DNA of 64,000 nt from Salinivibrio sharmensis (GCF_001995985.1 NZ_MUFC01000002.1:1-64000), one strand, 5' to 3'. Counted from the stretch's first letter, positions 1 through 7,694 are shown. Numbers and translations: made by a program. Notes: generated by a model not told the origin, from the sequence alone.

Positions 1-125
1 TTATTAAATTAGAGAGGTGATAATCATTTAAACTCCTACCCATAATGAAAAAGATCGGATTCTTGGGCATTAGTGTTGCTATTCTCCTCCTTAAAGAATC
101 ATATTCATCATCATAGATTCCGAGT
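1..125. other. Left edge, no gene seen
   Basis: I see no open frame or RNA gene here. Short stretches (the CATCATCATAGATTCCGAGTTAGG portion, near 105-128) resemble the units of the 99-bp array that follows, so this may hold decayed first units of it. Confidence 0.4.
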
Positions 126-1016
126 TAGGGTCCTAACCGAGAATTGAGAACAGATTCTGACTATTGGTGACGCAATTCCCCCACCTCAAAGAACCATGTT
201 CATCATCATAGGTTCCAAGTTAGGATCCTAACCAAGAATGCTCATCGGAGTCTGGCTGCGATTGATACTGCTATCTGTCTAGCCAATACCAACCAAGTTC
301 ATCACTACAAATTCCGAGTTAGGATCCTAACCAAGAATGCTCATCGGAGTCTGGCTGCGATGGGTACTGCTTTCTGTTTAGCCAATACCAACCACGTTCA
401 TCACCACAAATTCCGAGTTAGGATCCTAACCAAGAATGCTCATCGGAGTCAGGCTGCGATGGGTACTGCTATCTGTCTAGCCAATACCAACCACATTCAT
501 CATCACAAATTCCGAGTTAGGATCCTAACCAAGAATGCTCATCGGAGTGAGGTTGCGATGGGTACTGCTATCTGTCTAGCCAATAGCTACCACATTTATC
601 ATCACAAATTCCGCGTTAGGATCCTAACCAAGAATGCTCATCGGAGTGAGGCTGCGATGGGTATTGCTATCTGTCTAGCCAATACCAACCACGTTCATCA
701 CTACAAATTCCAAGTTAGGATCCTAACCGAGAATGCTCATCGGAGTCTGGCTGCGATTGGTGCTGCTATCTGTCTAGCCAATAGCAACCACATTCATCAT
801 CACAAATTCCGCGTTAGGATCCTAACCAAGAATGCTCATCGGAGTCTGGCTGCGATTGATACTGCTATCTGTCTAGCCAATACCAACCACATTCATCATC
901 ACAAATTCCGAGTTAGGATCCTAACCAAGAATGCTCATAGGAGTGAGGTTGCGATTAGTACTGCTATCTCCCTAGCCCAATAGCAACCATGTTCACCAAG
1001 TTAGGATCCTAACCGA
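126..1016. repeat. 99-bp tandem repeat array with a palindrome in each unit
   Basis: The palindrome GTTAGGATCCTAAC recurs with its core at 221, 320, 419, 518, 617, 716, 815 and 914, an exact 99-bp period. A degenerate copy lies at 126 (95 bp before the next) and a last copy at 1002, after a shortened 88-bp unit. Between palindromes each unit carries the same sequence (AAGAATGCTCATCGGAG, then CTATCTGTCTAGCCAATA, then CATCATCACAAATTCC) with a few substitutions. One frame is open from 171 to 983 because 99 is a multiple of three, with an ATG at 360. Differences between copies change amino acids as often as not, there is no clear ribosome site and the peptide matches nothing I know. I therefore read it as a noncoding satellite-like array. 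Its function is unknown. It ends about 100 bp before an AbiEi-type gene. Confidence 0.9.
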
Positions 1017-1069
1017 GAAAAACAAGCTAGGCATCCTTACGGTATCAGCGACTACCGATGCATTACTTG

Positions 1070-1115
1070 AATCACAAGTGGACAAAAATATATGTCATAC
1101 TTACTTTTTGTGATT
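1070..1115. promoter_or_regulatory. Nested inverted repeat in front of the AbiEi-type gene
   Basis: AATCACAA at 1070-1077 is the exact reverse complement of TTGTGATT at 1108-1115. Inside it GACA (1081-1084) pairs with TGTC (1093-1096) across an AT-rich centre. The structure lies immediately before the start codon at 1120. AbiEi antitoxins are known to repress their own operons by binding inverted repeats, so an operator is the natural reading. That role is inferred. Confidence 0.5.
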
Positions 1116-1119
1116 ACTT

Positions 1120-1659
1120 ATGAGCATTGAGATGAAGATTGAGACTGCATTAGAGCGCCTGCATAGGTTTGACAAGCAAGGCATACACGTTTATCGGAAG
1201 AGTGATCTCAGAAGGTTATTTTTTGATGATTCACCTACAGCATTCCAACAAAGCCTGCCACGCTTAGTAAAAGCAGGAGTAATAGAGCGAGCGTGTAACG
1301 GTGTTTATGTATTCTCGTACAGTCGTCATAAGGGCGGTTATACCATTGAATACATTGCTAAATGCTTGCGAAGGGGAGAGTACAATTACATCTCTCTAGA
1401 ATCGGCACTCTCAGAGTACAGTGTTATTTCACAAGTAATGATTGATCGAATTACTATCATGACAACAGGGCGTAAAGGGGAGTTTAGAACCCCCTACGGC
1501 GTAATCGAGTTCACACATACAGAGCGTGATGATATTGACATTATCTACAGTACCATAACTTCAGATCGGCCCCTTCGGATTGCGAAGAAAGAGACCGCAC
1601 TTCGTGATCTAAAAAGAGTAGGAAGAAACACACACTTAATTGTGACGGATCACGATTAG
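1120..1659 (+). CDS. AbiEi-type antitoxin / winged-helix transcriptional regulator
   Basis: The 179-residue protein has an N-terminal winged-helix-like part (about residues 5-75, with LPRLVKAGVIERACNGVYVF as the wing region). A segment around residues 88-105 (YISLESALSEYSVI) is typical of AbiEi-family antitoxins of type IV toxin-antitoxin systems. In that family the protein neutralises an AbiEii nucleotidyltransferase toxin and represses its own promoter. No AbiEii gene follows; only a 27-codon open frame begins 4 bp after the stop. This copy is therefore an orphan, either a relic or a stand-alone regulator. A start at 1132, behind a GAG, is possible instead of 1120. Family assignment rests on motif recognition only. 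Confidence 0.6.
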   Translation: MSIEMKIETALERLHRFDKQGIHVYRKSDLRRLFFDDSPTAFQQSLPRLVKAGVIERACNGVYVFSYSRHKGGYTIEYIAKCLRRGEYNYISLESALSEYSVISQVMIDRITIMTTGRKGEFRTPYGVIEFTHTERDDIDIIYSTITSDRPLRIAKKETALRDLKRVGRNTHLIVTDHD

Positions 1660-1663
1660 TCAG

Positions 1664-1747
1664 ATGCTGGCACTCCCAAAAAACAGTACTCCACAAAAAC
1701 CGTACAACTCACTTCTGGACAAAAGTGAGCTAGAACGTTTGCTCTAG
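1664..1747 (+). pseudogene. Possible stump of the toxin gene after the AbiEi-type antitoxin
   Basis: A 27-codon frame starts with ATG 4 bp after the antitoxin stop, the spacing expected for a coupled toxin gene, and ends at a TAG inside an inverted repeat. The peptide begins MLALPKNSTPQK and is too short to be an AbiEii toxin. It may be the remaining 5' end of a deleted toxin gene, or simply a chance frame. Confidence 0.25.
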
Positions 1748-1761
1748 CTCCAATCGATTGG
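1727..1761. repeat. Inverted repeat and adjoining palindrome between convergent genes
   Basis: GAGCTAGA and TCTAGCTC form a perfect 8-bp stem around an 8-base loop, directly followed by the 12-bp palindrome CCAATCGATTGG (1750-1761). There is no T-run on either strand, so a standard Rho-independent terminator is unlikely. It lies between the convergent AbiEi-type gene and the 589-residue gene. Confidence 0.6.
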
Positions 1762-1803
1762 ATTAGAAAAAGTATAGTGGTTCAGTTTTTAATCGAGAAG
1801 CCA

Positions 1804-3573
1804 TTAATGTCGCTCTAGCAGTTGCTCAATGTGAGTGGCAATACAGCTAATCGATTCACTGACAGCATCTATAACAAAGTCAAAAGCTCTTCCATAGCCG
1901 ACGCTTAAACTGGCGGTATCAAACCCAAGGCCTTGCAGAGTATCAATACATTTCTTAACTGCATCATGGGCATCAGCGATCCTAAGGTCGTTATTCAAAA
2001 ACAGCGACGCTAGTGCGGCATTGCGTTTTTTCCAACCCTCGGGTTCATTTTCTGATGTAAAGCAATCAATAGTTTCATGCTGTTCGTTCAAAGATTCGAG
2101 GACGTTCAAAAGACTTTGCATCAACTTTAAACTTCCTAGGTTTTTCACGTCAGCGCTTGGACACCCAGCATGGCGAAGAAGTGACTTGAGAAAACCATTT
2201 GGGGTTTTTTGAAGAATCTCATGGAGACTCTTGCACCGAGCTAAAAATACCTGTTGTGTCATATCTAGCGGTGCGACCTGAGCTAGTAGCACAAGAGATG
2301 GGTAATGCAACCATCCATTAGCGTCTACTTCTTCTCGACTAAAACCTGTGAGGTCTTCAGGGGAATACAGTTGCCCAGTAGTCTCTCCTAGTGCTGATAA
2401 CCCTTCTCCCAAACGTAGCAGGCCTTCTAGAAGTCTTTGCACCTTTATTGCTATATGCTCTTCGTTTAGATCTAATTGTTCAACAACCTCTGGCTTGACC
2501 TCGTAATTATTCGCATGAACAATTTCTCTATCAGGCTTAGCCTTATACAGCTCACGAATCGGTACTCGGATTAAGTTTCTCCCAACTCGTTGGCATTCTG
2601 TAAAGCTCCACTGCCCTTTATATGAAGGTTCACACCACCACTGTTCATGGATGTTTATGGGTGTGGTGTCATAGAAGTTACTTTGCTCATATTTTTCGAG
2701 GAAGCGATCATCCAAGTAGACGTTGTAGTTAGCCATAAGCGCATTTGCCCTAGCATGTGTCATAGGCTCTTTGTCATCTGCCCAGAGCAAGGTTTCTGCA
2801 TCTTGCTCTAAGCACAGTTCTGGAAAAACGGCTTCAACCGAAGCCCAGAGCTGAAGGAGAATCCCTTCTTTGTGTTCTCGGAGATCTAGCTTATACCATT
2901 GGGGGCCTTCGGTTGGTTTTAATACAATATGAGGTTTACCATTCAATGATTCTCGCAACTCTGGGGTGTCTTGTAATTGTGCTTCATAGAAAAAAACCCG
3001 CACGCCTTTAGCACCACGCAGCCACAAATAACGGCGGAGGTATTCATTAGACATTTTCCAGCATACGTCGCGCTTCAAGTGACCTTGATATTCGCTTGAT
3101 ACTTCCCCCTCAGCAACGTCAAATTCTGGTAGGTTTAGGGCGTCATATATGAGTCGTTGTTCTTCATTACCTATGCAGCGAGGGGTGAGACCAAGAGTCA
3201 TCCAAACTTTTTCAGCGAGGCTAAAAGTGTAAAAGGAAGCGTCTCCCCAAGCCGCAACTATGTAATCATACCCAGAGATTGAAGGACTGAATTGAGCAGA
3301 GTCTGCCTTTTCTTCACCAAAAGGAACAGAGTAAGCCACAACGCCTTGACCTGCCTCCCTCAAGACTTCAATTGGGCCATCGTTATCCTCAGGAACCACA
3401 GCCATCTGAAGGTGTAAGCGTTCTGCATTTTTTCCATAAAGATCAGTCTCCTGCATGCAAGCGACCTCAACACGTAAATCAGGAGATAGGCCTACAGGCT
3501 TCAGTAACTCTTTTAGTCTATGTGGCAAAATGGATTCTGACAGAGGTAACAATTCAAGATAATTGAAATTCAT
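1804..3573 (-). CDS. Unrecognised 589-residue protein with a C-terminal HEPN-like motif
   Basis: I do not recognise this protein. It is soluble, with no signal peptide or membrane segment, and rich in Trp, Tyr and Leu in its first 350 residues. The last 120 residues are helical-looking and contain L-R-I-A-D-A-H (Arg531, His536). That fits the R-x4-H signature of HEPN ribonucleases found in abortive-infection and toxin systems. The size, with a large N-terminal part and a small possible effector at the C-terminus, would suit a sensor-effector defence protein, but this is inference. It stands alone on the minus strand, divergent from a frameshifted gene and inside the integrative element. A HEPN call needs a structure prediction to be trusted. 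Confidence 0.7.
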   Translation of the reverse strand: MNFNYLELLPLSESILPHRLKELLKPVGLSPDLRVEVACMQETDLYGKNAERLHLQMAVVPEDNDGPIEVLREAGQGVVAYSVPFGEEKADSAQFSPSISGYDYIVAAWGDASFYTFSLAEKVWMTLGLTPRCIGNEEQRLIYDALNLPEFDVAEGEVSSEYQGHLKRDVCWKMSNEYLRRYLWLRGAKGVRVFFYEAQLQDTPELRESLNGKPHIVLKPTEGPQWYKLDLREHKEGILLQLWASVEAVFPELCLEQDAETLLWADDKEPMTHARANALMANYNVYLDDRFLEKYEQSNFYDTTPINIHEQWWCEPSYKGQWSFTECQRVGRNLIRVPIRELYKAKPDREIVHANNYEVKPEVVEQLDLNEEHIAIKVQRLLEGLLRLGEGLSALGETTGQLYSPEDLTGFSREEVDANGWLHYPSLVLLAQVAPLDMTQQVFLARCKSLHEILQKTPNGFLKSLLRHAGCPSADVKNLGSLKLMQSLLNVLESLNEQHETIDCFTSENEPEGWKKRNAALASLFLNNDLRIADAHDAVKKCIDTLQGLGFDTASLSVGYGRAFDFVIDAVSESISCIATHIEQLLERH

Positions 3574-3752
3574 GGTTAACAGCCCGATTTTTAATCCTCA
3601 TATATGAACTGCTGAACCTGTAATCAGGCCAATGATTGCCACAGCCGCTCAATATGTGATAGTAAATTATTATGTTATTGGTATCATAAGCCCTGCATAA
3701 GGATTGTTGCAATGGATGTTTGTCGCCTTGGAAATCTTATCAAATTTTTTCA

Positions 3753-4117
3753 ATGCCCTCTAACAAGGAGGATTTTACAGAGTGGGTATCCCAGAAGGAT
3801 GTCGTTGATTTTTTGTTAGTGATGCAAATGACGATGACATAATTCTTCATGCATCAGCAAAAACTACTCTTCTTAATACTGTCCTTGTACTTAAAAATGC
3901 ACTGTCTAAATCTGACCCTCATCAAATGACTTCTTGGGATTACAACAATAGTGGATGGTCTGTTTGTAGCGGTGGTGGTCGTGACAAATCGTGGGTCGAG
4001 CCACCACTAGAAAGTTGTAAACCTAATGTTCTTAGCAGATGCCATGAATCACTCTGTGTCATCTTCAATGCTTTAGAAGAACATCAGCAAGACAAAGCAG
4101 GTACTCAAAATATTTGA
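3753..4117 (+). pseudogene. Frameshifted small gene with a T-TTT-TTG slippery site
   Basis: A frame starts at ATG 3753 (MPSNKEDFTEWVSQKDVVDF) and by itself runs to a TAA soon after about 3815. The -1 frame continues as SDANDDDIILHASAKTTLL and is open to 4117, with MTSWDYNNSGW at 3926. The switch point is GATTTTTTGTTAG, where T-TTT-TTG is a perfect -1 slippery heptamer in the zero frame. Joined, the product would be about 120 residues. I do not recognise the family. The simplest reading is a frameshift mutation; programmed frameshifting is possible. There is an AAGGAGG just downstream of the ATG but no strong ribosome site before it. Confidence 0.45.
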
Positions 4118-4463
4118 AGGTAGTGTTATTCACATGAACCTAGCAAATCTAATCCCGAATTTGAGTGGCTGAAACTCATTTAGGGGCAAAGACGTGTTGG
4201 CCTAGATCACAAGTTTGCGGAGACCAGCTTCAGCACGTCCTAGGATAAAAGCTACTTCGAGGTTCAGTTCTTCTATTTGTCTTCGGATAATGTCTAGCAA
4301 TACAACTGGCTAGAGAGCCTCATCGTTCAAATCTAACTAAGTGACAAAACCCAGCGTATCACTTCACTTCAAATCAAAGAAGAAGTTGAAGAATTGAAGA
4401 ACTATCACTATCATTTTTGCCATTCTTCATAATATTTTCAATTTGTTAGAAGGCGATTAGAGA
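4118..4463. other. Intergenic stretch with a possible minus-strand gene fragment
   Basis: No complete gene is visible. On the minus strand a 35-codon frame at about 4202-4309 reads IIRRQIEELNLEVAFILGR, which looks protein-like and may be the tail of a decayed gene. At 4173-4197 lies AACTCATTTAGGGGCAAAGA and following bases, which recur imperfectly (20 of 25) at 5646-5670 on the other side of the next gene. Confidence 0.4.
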
Positions 4464-5552
4464 ATGAGAAACGTTGTTAATGACGATAAAATCAGTGATT
4501 TTCGAGACTTAGTTAACTCAAACTCTAGCTTTGTGTATCAAATATACAAAGATAAAGGTGGTAAGAATCTTTTTAATCTCGTTTGCTCAGCTATGGATTG
4601 GATCTCTGTCTCTGTTCGCCACTTAGAAAATGCGCCTGAGTTTGACAAGAACATAGATAGTAGATGTATGCAGGTCTACTCTCTGATCTCTTCAATAGAC
4701 CTTATTTTCGAGTCAATAAAACAACTCCATCGAGTGTTTATAACTGATAAGAAAGATCCGTTTTATGGTGAAAAGAAATGTTTCAAAGAACGCCTCTTCG
4801 CTAATGAAGATGATAATAATTATTTTAAAACTATCAGGGCGTGTTTCGGTGCTCACCCCGTAAATCTGAATCAAGAAAACTCAAAGCGTTTCGCAAGTTG
4901 GCCATTTCAAAGTCATTTCAACACTGGCGATTTGAGTGTTCATTTGTACAGTCGAGATGTGGGTAAAGAAGACCTAACGTTAAACCTCAATATCAATGAG
5001 CTGCTGGAATTTCTCAGAATTCGATATGAGTATCTTGATGTTATTGCTGATAGGGTTGAAACGCTGTTTGTTGAGTATCAACACAAACTTTCAAAAGAAA
5101 AAATTGAGACTAAATCAGATCCTTTAGAACAACTCTATGTTCTTCGTACTGAGTCAGAAAAACGATTAGATAACGATTACTATAACGGGGAGATTAACGA
5201 CCTGATTATGATTTTTGAAGCGGAAGTAACTGACGCTGACCTTGTACCATTGGCTGATAAGTATAAAGAATCCCTCCTACCTCTGATTGAAGAGATTAAG
5301 ACGAACCTTCAAGAAATGAACATCGTTGACCTAGCAAACGATAGTGAGCTGAGAATAAGATCTGAACTTGATAAAGAGTTACGTTATGAACTTGGTAAGT
5401 TCTACACTTGGGTTCACGGTGGCAGGTACGATCCGCTACTTGAATATTATTTTGAAAGGTTTAACGCTTCTACTGACGGTAAGTTCAAGTTCACCAAAAC
5501 TGATGACATCAAACTTACGTTTCTTAAAGCAAAGCTCATGCTAACTGAATAG
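4464..5552 (+). CDS. Unrecognised 362-residue HEPN-like protein
   Basis: I do not recognise a named family. The protein is mostly helical and charged, with no signal peptide. Residues 121-135 read FKTIRACFGAHPVNL, giving Arg125-x5-His131. That pattern resembles the R-x(4-6)-H active site of HEPN ribonucleases, and the flanking I-R-x-C-F-x-A-H-P spacing is like HEPN proteins seen beside defence genes. The C-terminal half (about 220-330) is a long charged helical region ending in the aromatic-rich FYTWVHGGRYDPLLEYYFERF. The start follows TTAGAAGGCGATTAGAGA, a weak ribosome site. Imperfect 25-bp direct repeats lie on either side of the gene, and a duplicated noncoding block follows it. A role as a toxin or phage-defence effector is inferred. 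Confidence 0.7.
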   Translation: MRNVVNDDKISDFRDLVNSNSSFVYQIYKDKGGKNLFNLVCSAMDWISVSVRHLENAPEFDKNIDSRCMQVYSLISSIDLIFESIKQLHRVFITDKKDPFYGEKKCFKERLFANEDDNNYFKTIRACFGAHPVNLNQENSKRFASWPFQSHFNTGDLSVHLYSRDVGKEDLTLNLNINELLEFLRIRYEYLDVIADRVETLFVEYQHKLSKEKIETKSDPLEQLYVLRTESEKRLDNDYYNGEINDLIMIFEAEVTDADLVPLADKYKESLLPLIEEIKTNLQEMNIVDLANDSELRIRSELDKELRYELGKFYTWVHGGRYDPLLEYYFERFNASTDGKFKFTKTDDIKLTFLKAKLMLTE

Positions 5553-5710
5553 TGTGAACAAATTGGCTCAGCTTTTTTCTTTTTCTGTTCATTACTTTTT
5601 TTATATCAAAGTTACCTCAACATCACTGTTTGAACGTTGGGTTGTAACTCATAAAGGGGCAGAAACGAGTCTAACCGAAGCATGTCTATAAAGTCGGTGG
5701 CTATTCAGAT

Positions 5711-6573
5711 ATCGTTGTTTCTCTTGACCTCTAAGATAGATTTTTGTCCATTGCCCAAAGATGTTTATGATCGGTCAAAGGTTACGCGAGTGCAATACCT
5801 AAAAATTTGCATTACTATCAGTTGGCTAATGACCATTTCCAGTGCTTTGTTATTGTTGTTCTTCTATCCTGTCTAAACACTTACGTATTTCGTTCTGCTC
5901 GCTCCTGCACCTCGGCTTTTATGGAGAAGATCGCTCATAGACCACGTAAAAGTGTTTCTTGATATCGCACGTAGACCAAGAGTTATCTAAATAAATAATG
6001 CATAAAATACAATATCTTATGGGTATTTCCACCTAGAGGATGCTCACTCCTAGACCATAGCAATTTGCTTTTAGATATCGCTCGTAGACCTTAGGTTGTC
6101 TGAATCGAAAGGAGTTCGATGAGAGTAGGACATCGTTGTTTCTCTTGACCTCTAAGATAGATTTTTGCCCCTTGCCCAACGACGTTTATGATCGGTCAAA
6201 GGTTACGCGAGTGCAATACCTCAAAATTTACATGATTATCAGTTATTTAATGACCACTTGCAGTACTTTGTTATCGTTGTTCTTCTATCTTATCTAACCA
6301 CTCACGTATCTCGTTCTGCTCGCTCTTGCACCTGGGCTTTTATGGTGAGGATCGCTCATAGACCACAGAAAATTGTTTCTTGAGATCGCTCGTAGACCAG
6401 AATCCTTTTTAATAAATAACAACTTAAATACAATGGGTTATGGTCAAATCCATGTAGAAGAGGCTCACTCCTAGACCATAGAAATTTTCTTTTAGAGATC
6501 GCTCGTAGACCTTAGGTCGCTGAATCGAAAGGGGATCGATGAGAATCGGATATCGTAGTTTCTCTTGACCTCT
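5711..6573. repeat. Two tandem copies of a 421-bp block, plus the start of a third, carrying eight short motif copies
   Basis: ATCGTTGTTTCTCTTGACC begins at 5711 and 6132, and a variant (ATCGTAGTTTCTCTTGACC) at 6552, so the periods are 421 and 420 bp. The first two copies are alike over their whole length and the third stops after about 22 bp. Each full copy contains four variants of GATCGCTCGTAGACCA: at 5929, 5961, 6039 and 6074 in the first, and at 6350, 6382, 6461 and 6495 in the second. Within a copy they form two pairs with 32-35 bp between starts. No credible open frame spans it; a 64-codon frame at 5682 is not conserved in the second copy. It could be a pair of noncoding RNA genes, an iteron-type origin or a protein-binding array. 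Confidence 0.85.
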
Positions 6574-6593
6574 CTGTCATGAAAGTGGCGTCC

Positions 6594-6608
6594 ATTCGCA
6601 TAGCGAAT
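6594..6608. promoter_or_regulatory. Inverted repeat upstream of the winged-helix gene
   Basis: ATTCGC-ATA-GCGAAT is a perfect 6-bp inverted repeat about 77 bp before the start at 6685. It is a plausible autoregulatory operator for the downstream DNA-binding protein. Binding is inferred. Confidence 0.4.
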
Positions 6609-6684
6609 ATAACTATCCACTTTTTCTTTCAGAACAGCGTCGTATACACTAGGATTCCGTTACTTCATTCTGAGAAGGATACTC

Positions 6685-7071
6685 ATGAAAGCTCGCATTG
6701 GGGTTGCATCGGAAGATCTCATTCGTAGGCATATGATTAGTGTGGCTGCGAGCAACATTAGTCATAACAAGCATCTACCTACATTTTGGTTCACATCACT
6801 AGATGAAGTCTCAAAGTTACTGTGTAATGAAAATATCGAAATAATGCTTCTGATCAGTAGAGAAAAGCCTGAAAGTCTAGCTGAGCTTGCGGAGATTAGC
6901 TGTCATCATATCCACGAACTGTCACGAAAAATCGACGCCTTATCATCAAAAGGGTTTATCCAGTTCGAGGAGAAAGGGAATGCTTGCCGACCTATCGCTC
7001 TATTTACTGACTTTGAGGTCCTTCTGGGCAAAGAATTGGAGATTACACTGCAAGAAGGCTATCTTGCATGA
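6685..7071 (+). CDS. Winged-helix DNA-binding protein, HVO_A0114/MarR-like
   Basis: The 128-residue protein starts MKARIGVASEDLIRRHM. A helix-turn-helix follows at about residues 55-95 (LLISREKPESLAELAEISCHHIHELSRKIDALSSKGFI) and a wing ends in YFTDFEVLL-like LFTDFEVLLGKELEI. This layout matches small predicted transcriptional regulators that often act as the antitoxin partner of a small toxin encoded just upstream. Here the upstream side is the noncoding 421-bp duplication and the downstream side has no co-directional gene, so it is unpaired. The ribosome site is GAGAAGGAT, 7 bases before ATG. It most likely regulates its own promoter or element genes. Confidence 0.7.
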   Translation: MKARIGVASEDLIRRHMISVAASNISHNKHLPTFWFTSLDEVSKLLCNENIEIMLLISREKPESLAELAEISCHHIHELSRKIDALSSKGFIQFEEKGNACRPIALFTDFEVLLGKELEITLQEGYLA

Positions 7072-7110
7072 TACCGAACACTCGTTACTGCGGCGCATGT
7101 CTCTTGGGTA

Positions 7111-7129
7111 GCACAGCTTCATGCTGTGC
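7111..7129 (+). repeat. Perfect 7-bp hairpin after the winged-helix gene
   Basis: GCACAGC-TTCAT-GCTGTGC forms a strong stem 40 bp after the stop codon. No T-run follows, so it is not a standard terminator, though it may protect the 3' end of the transcript. Confidence 0.45.
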
Positions 7130-7150
7130 AGACTCGAATGGTGATTGTTC

Positions 7151-7360
7151 TTAATACTTCCCGTCTAGGCCAACTTGATAGTCATCGATGATCTCTTCCA
7201 GTTCTATTTTGAAGGCTTCAGTTACTTCAACTAGCTTATCAGTATTGGTAGAGATAGCGTGATCAAGCAAGTCAAGAGGTCCATTTAGCGTAACTTCCTC
7301 ACTATCCTTTGATTCGGCTTGCTCGTTATCACTTCTTGTAGCCTTGGCCTCGTTCTTCAT
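7151..7360 (-). CDS. Small acidic protein of unknown function
   Basis: I do not recognise this 69-residue protein. It starts MKNEAKATRSDNEQAES and has a strongly acidic, low-complexity first third, followed by a helical segment (LDLLDHAISTNTDKLVEVTEAF) and a very acidic end (ELEEIIDDYQVGLDGKY). I chose the start at 7360 because GAGG lies 6 bases before it. In-frame ATGs at 7375 and 7408 would add 5 or 16 residues but have poorer ribosome sites. It is transcribed toward the winged-helix gene. Its charge would suit a DNA-mimic or antitoxin-like role, but nothing in the sequence proves it. Confidence 0.5.
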   Translation of the reverse strand: MKNEAKATRSDNEQAESKDSEEVTLNGPLDLLDHAISTNTDKLVEVTEAFKIELEEIIDDYQVGLDGKY

Positions 7361-7498
7361 TTCAGCCTCACCCATAAAAATGCCTGCCGTAAAGCACGGT
7401 TGTAGCACAATTACACTCTCGCCAGCCCCTGAGAAGTTTCCTCAGCAAAAAATCTTATTTTTTACAATAAAAACGATTAATTTCATATGGTTATAAAC

Positions 7499-7541
7499 CA
7501 CTAAGATTTAGACACTAAAAGTTAGTGTCTAGATCTTAGTG
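7499..7541. repeat. Long inverted repeat, 19-bp arms
   Basis: CACTAAGATTTAGACACTA (7499-7517) and TAGTGTCTAGATCTTAGTG (7523-7541) are reverse complements with a single G-U-type mismatch and a 5-base loop. There is no T-run after it on either strand. It lies alone in the 7361-7694 gap between divergently transcribed genes, so it could be an operator shared by both, a small RNA hairpin or a recombination site. Nothing else is visible in that gap except a weak ribosome site before 7695. Confidence 0.75.
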
Positions 7542-7694
7542 CCGAAAAATCAAACAAAGCGTCCAATCATTGTCTTCCATGGAAGTTTCACTTTAAGCTA
7601 CTGATGTTAAAGCACTTAGCGTATGTCCTCACTTCTTTAATCTAAAAAACCCCTGTACCATGGAGCAGTCAATCAACTTTAAGGTCATGATAGT

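Noticed and set aside
360-983. 207-residue open frame made of 33-residue repeats rich in His and Asn
   Set aside because: It follows automatically from a stop-free 99-bp tandem unit. The changes between copies are mostly non-synonymous, no ribosome site is clear and no family is recognised.
126-1016. CRISPR array
   Set aside because: The units are 99 bp with nearly the whole unit conserved; there are no unique spacers of uniform length and no cas genes.
5682-5876. 64-codon frame with a hydrophobic end in the first 421-bp copy
   Set aside because: The frame is not kept in the second copy although the DNA is closely similar, so it is not under protein selection.
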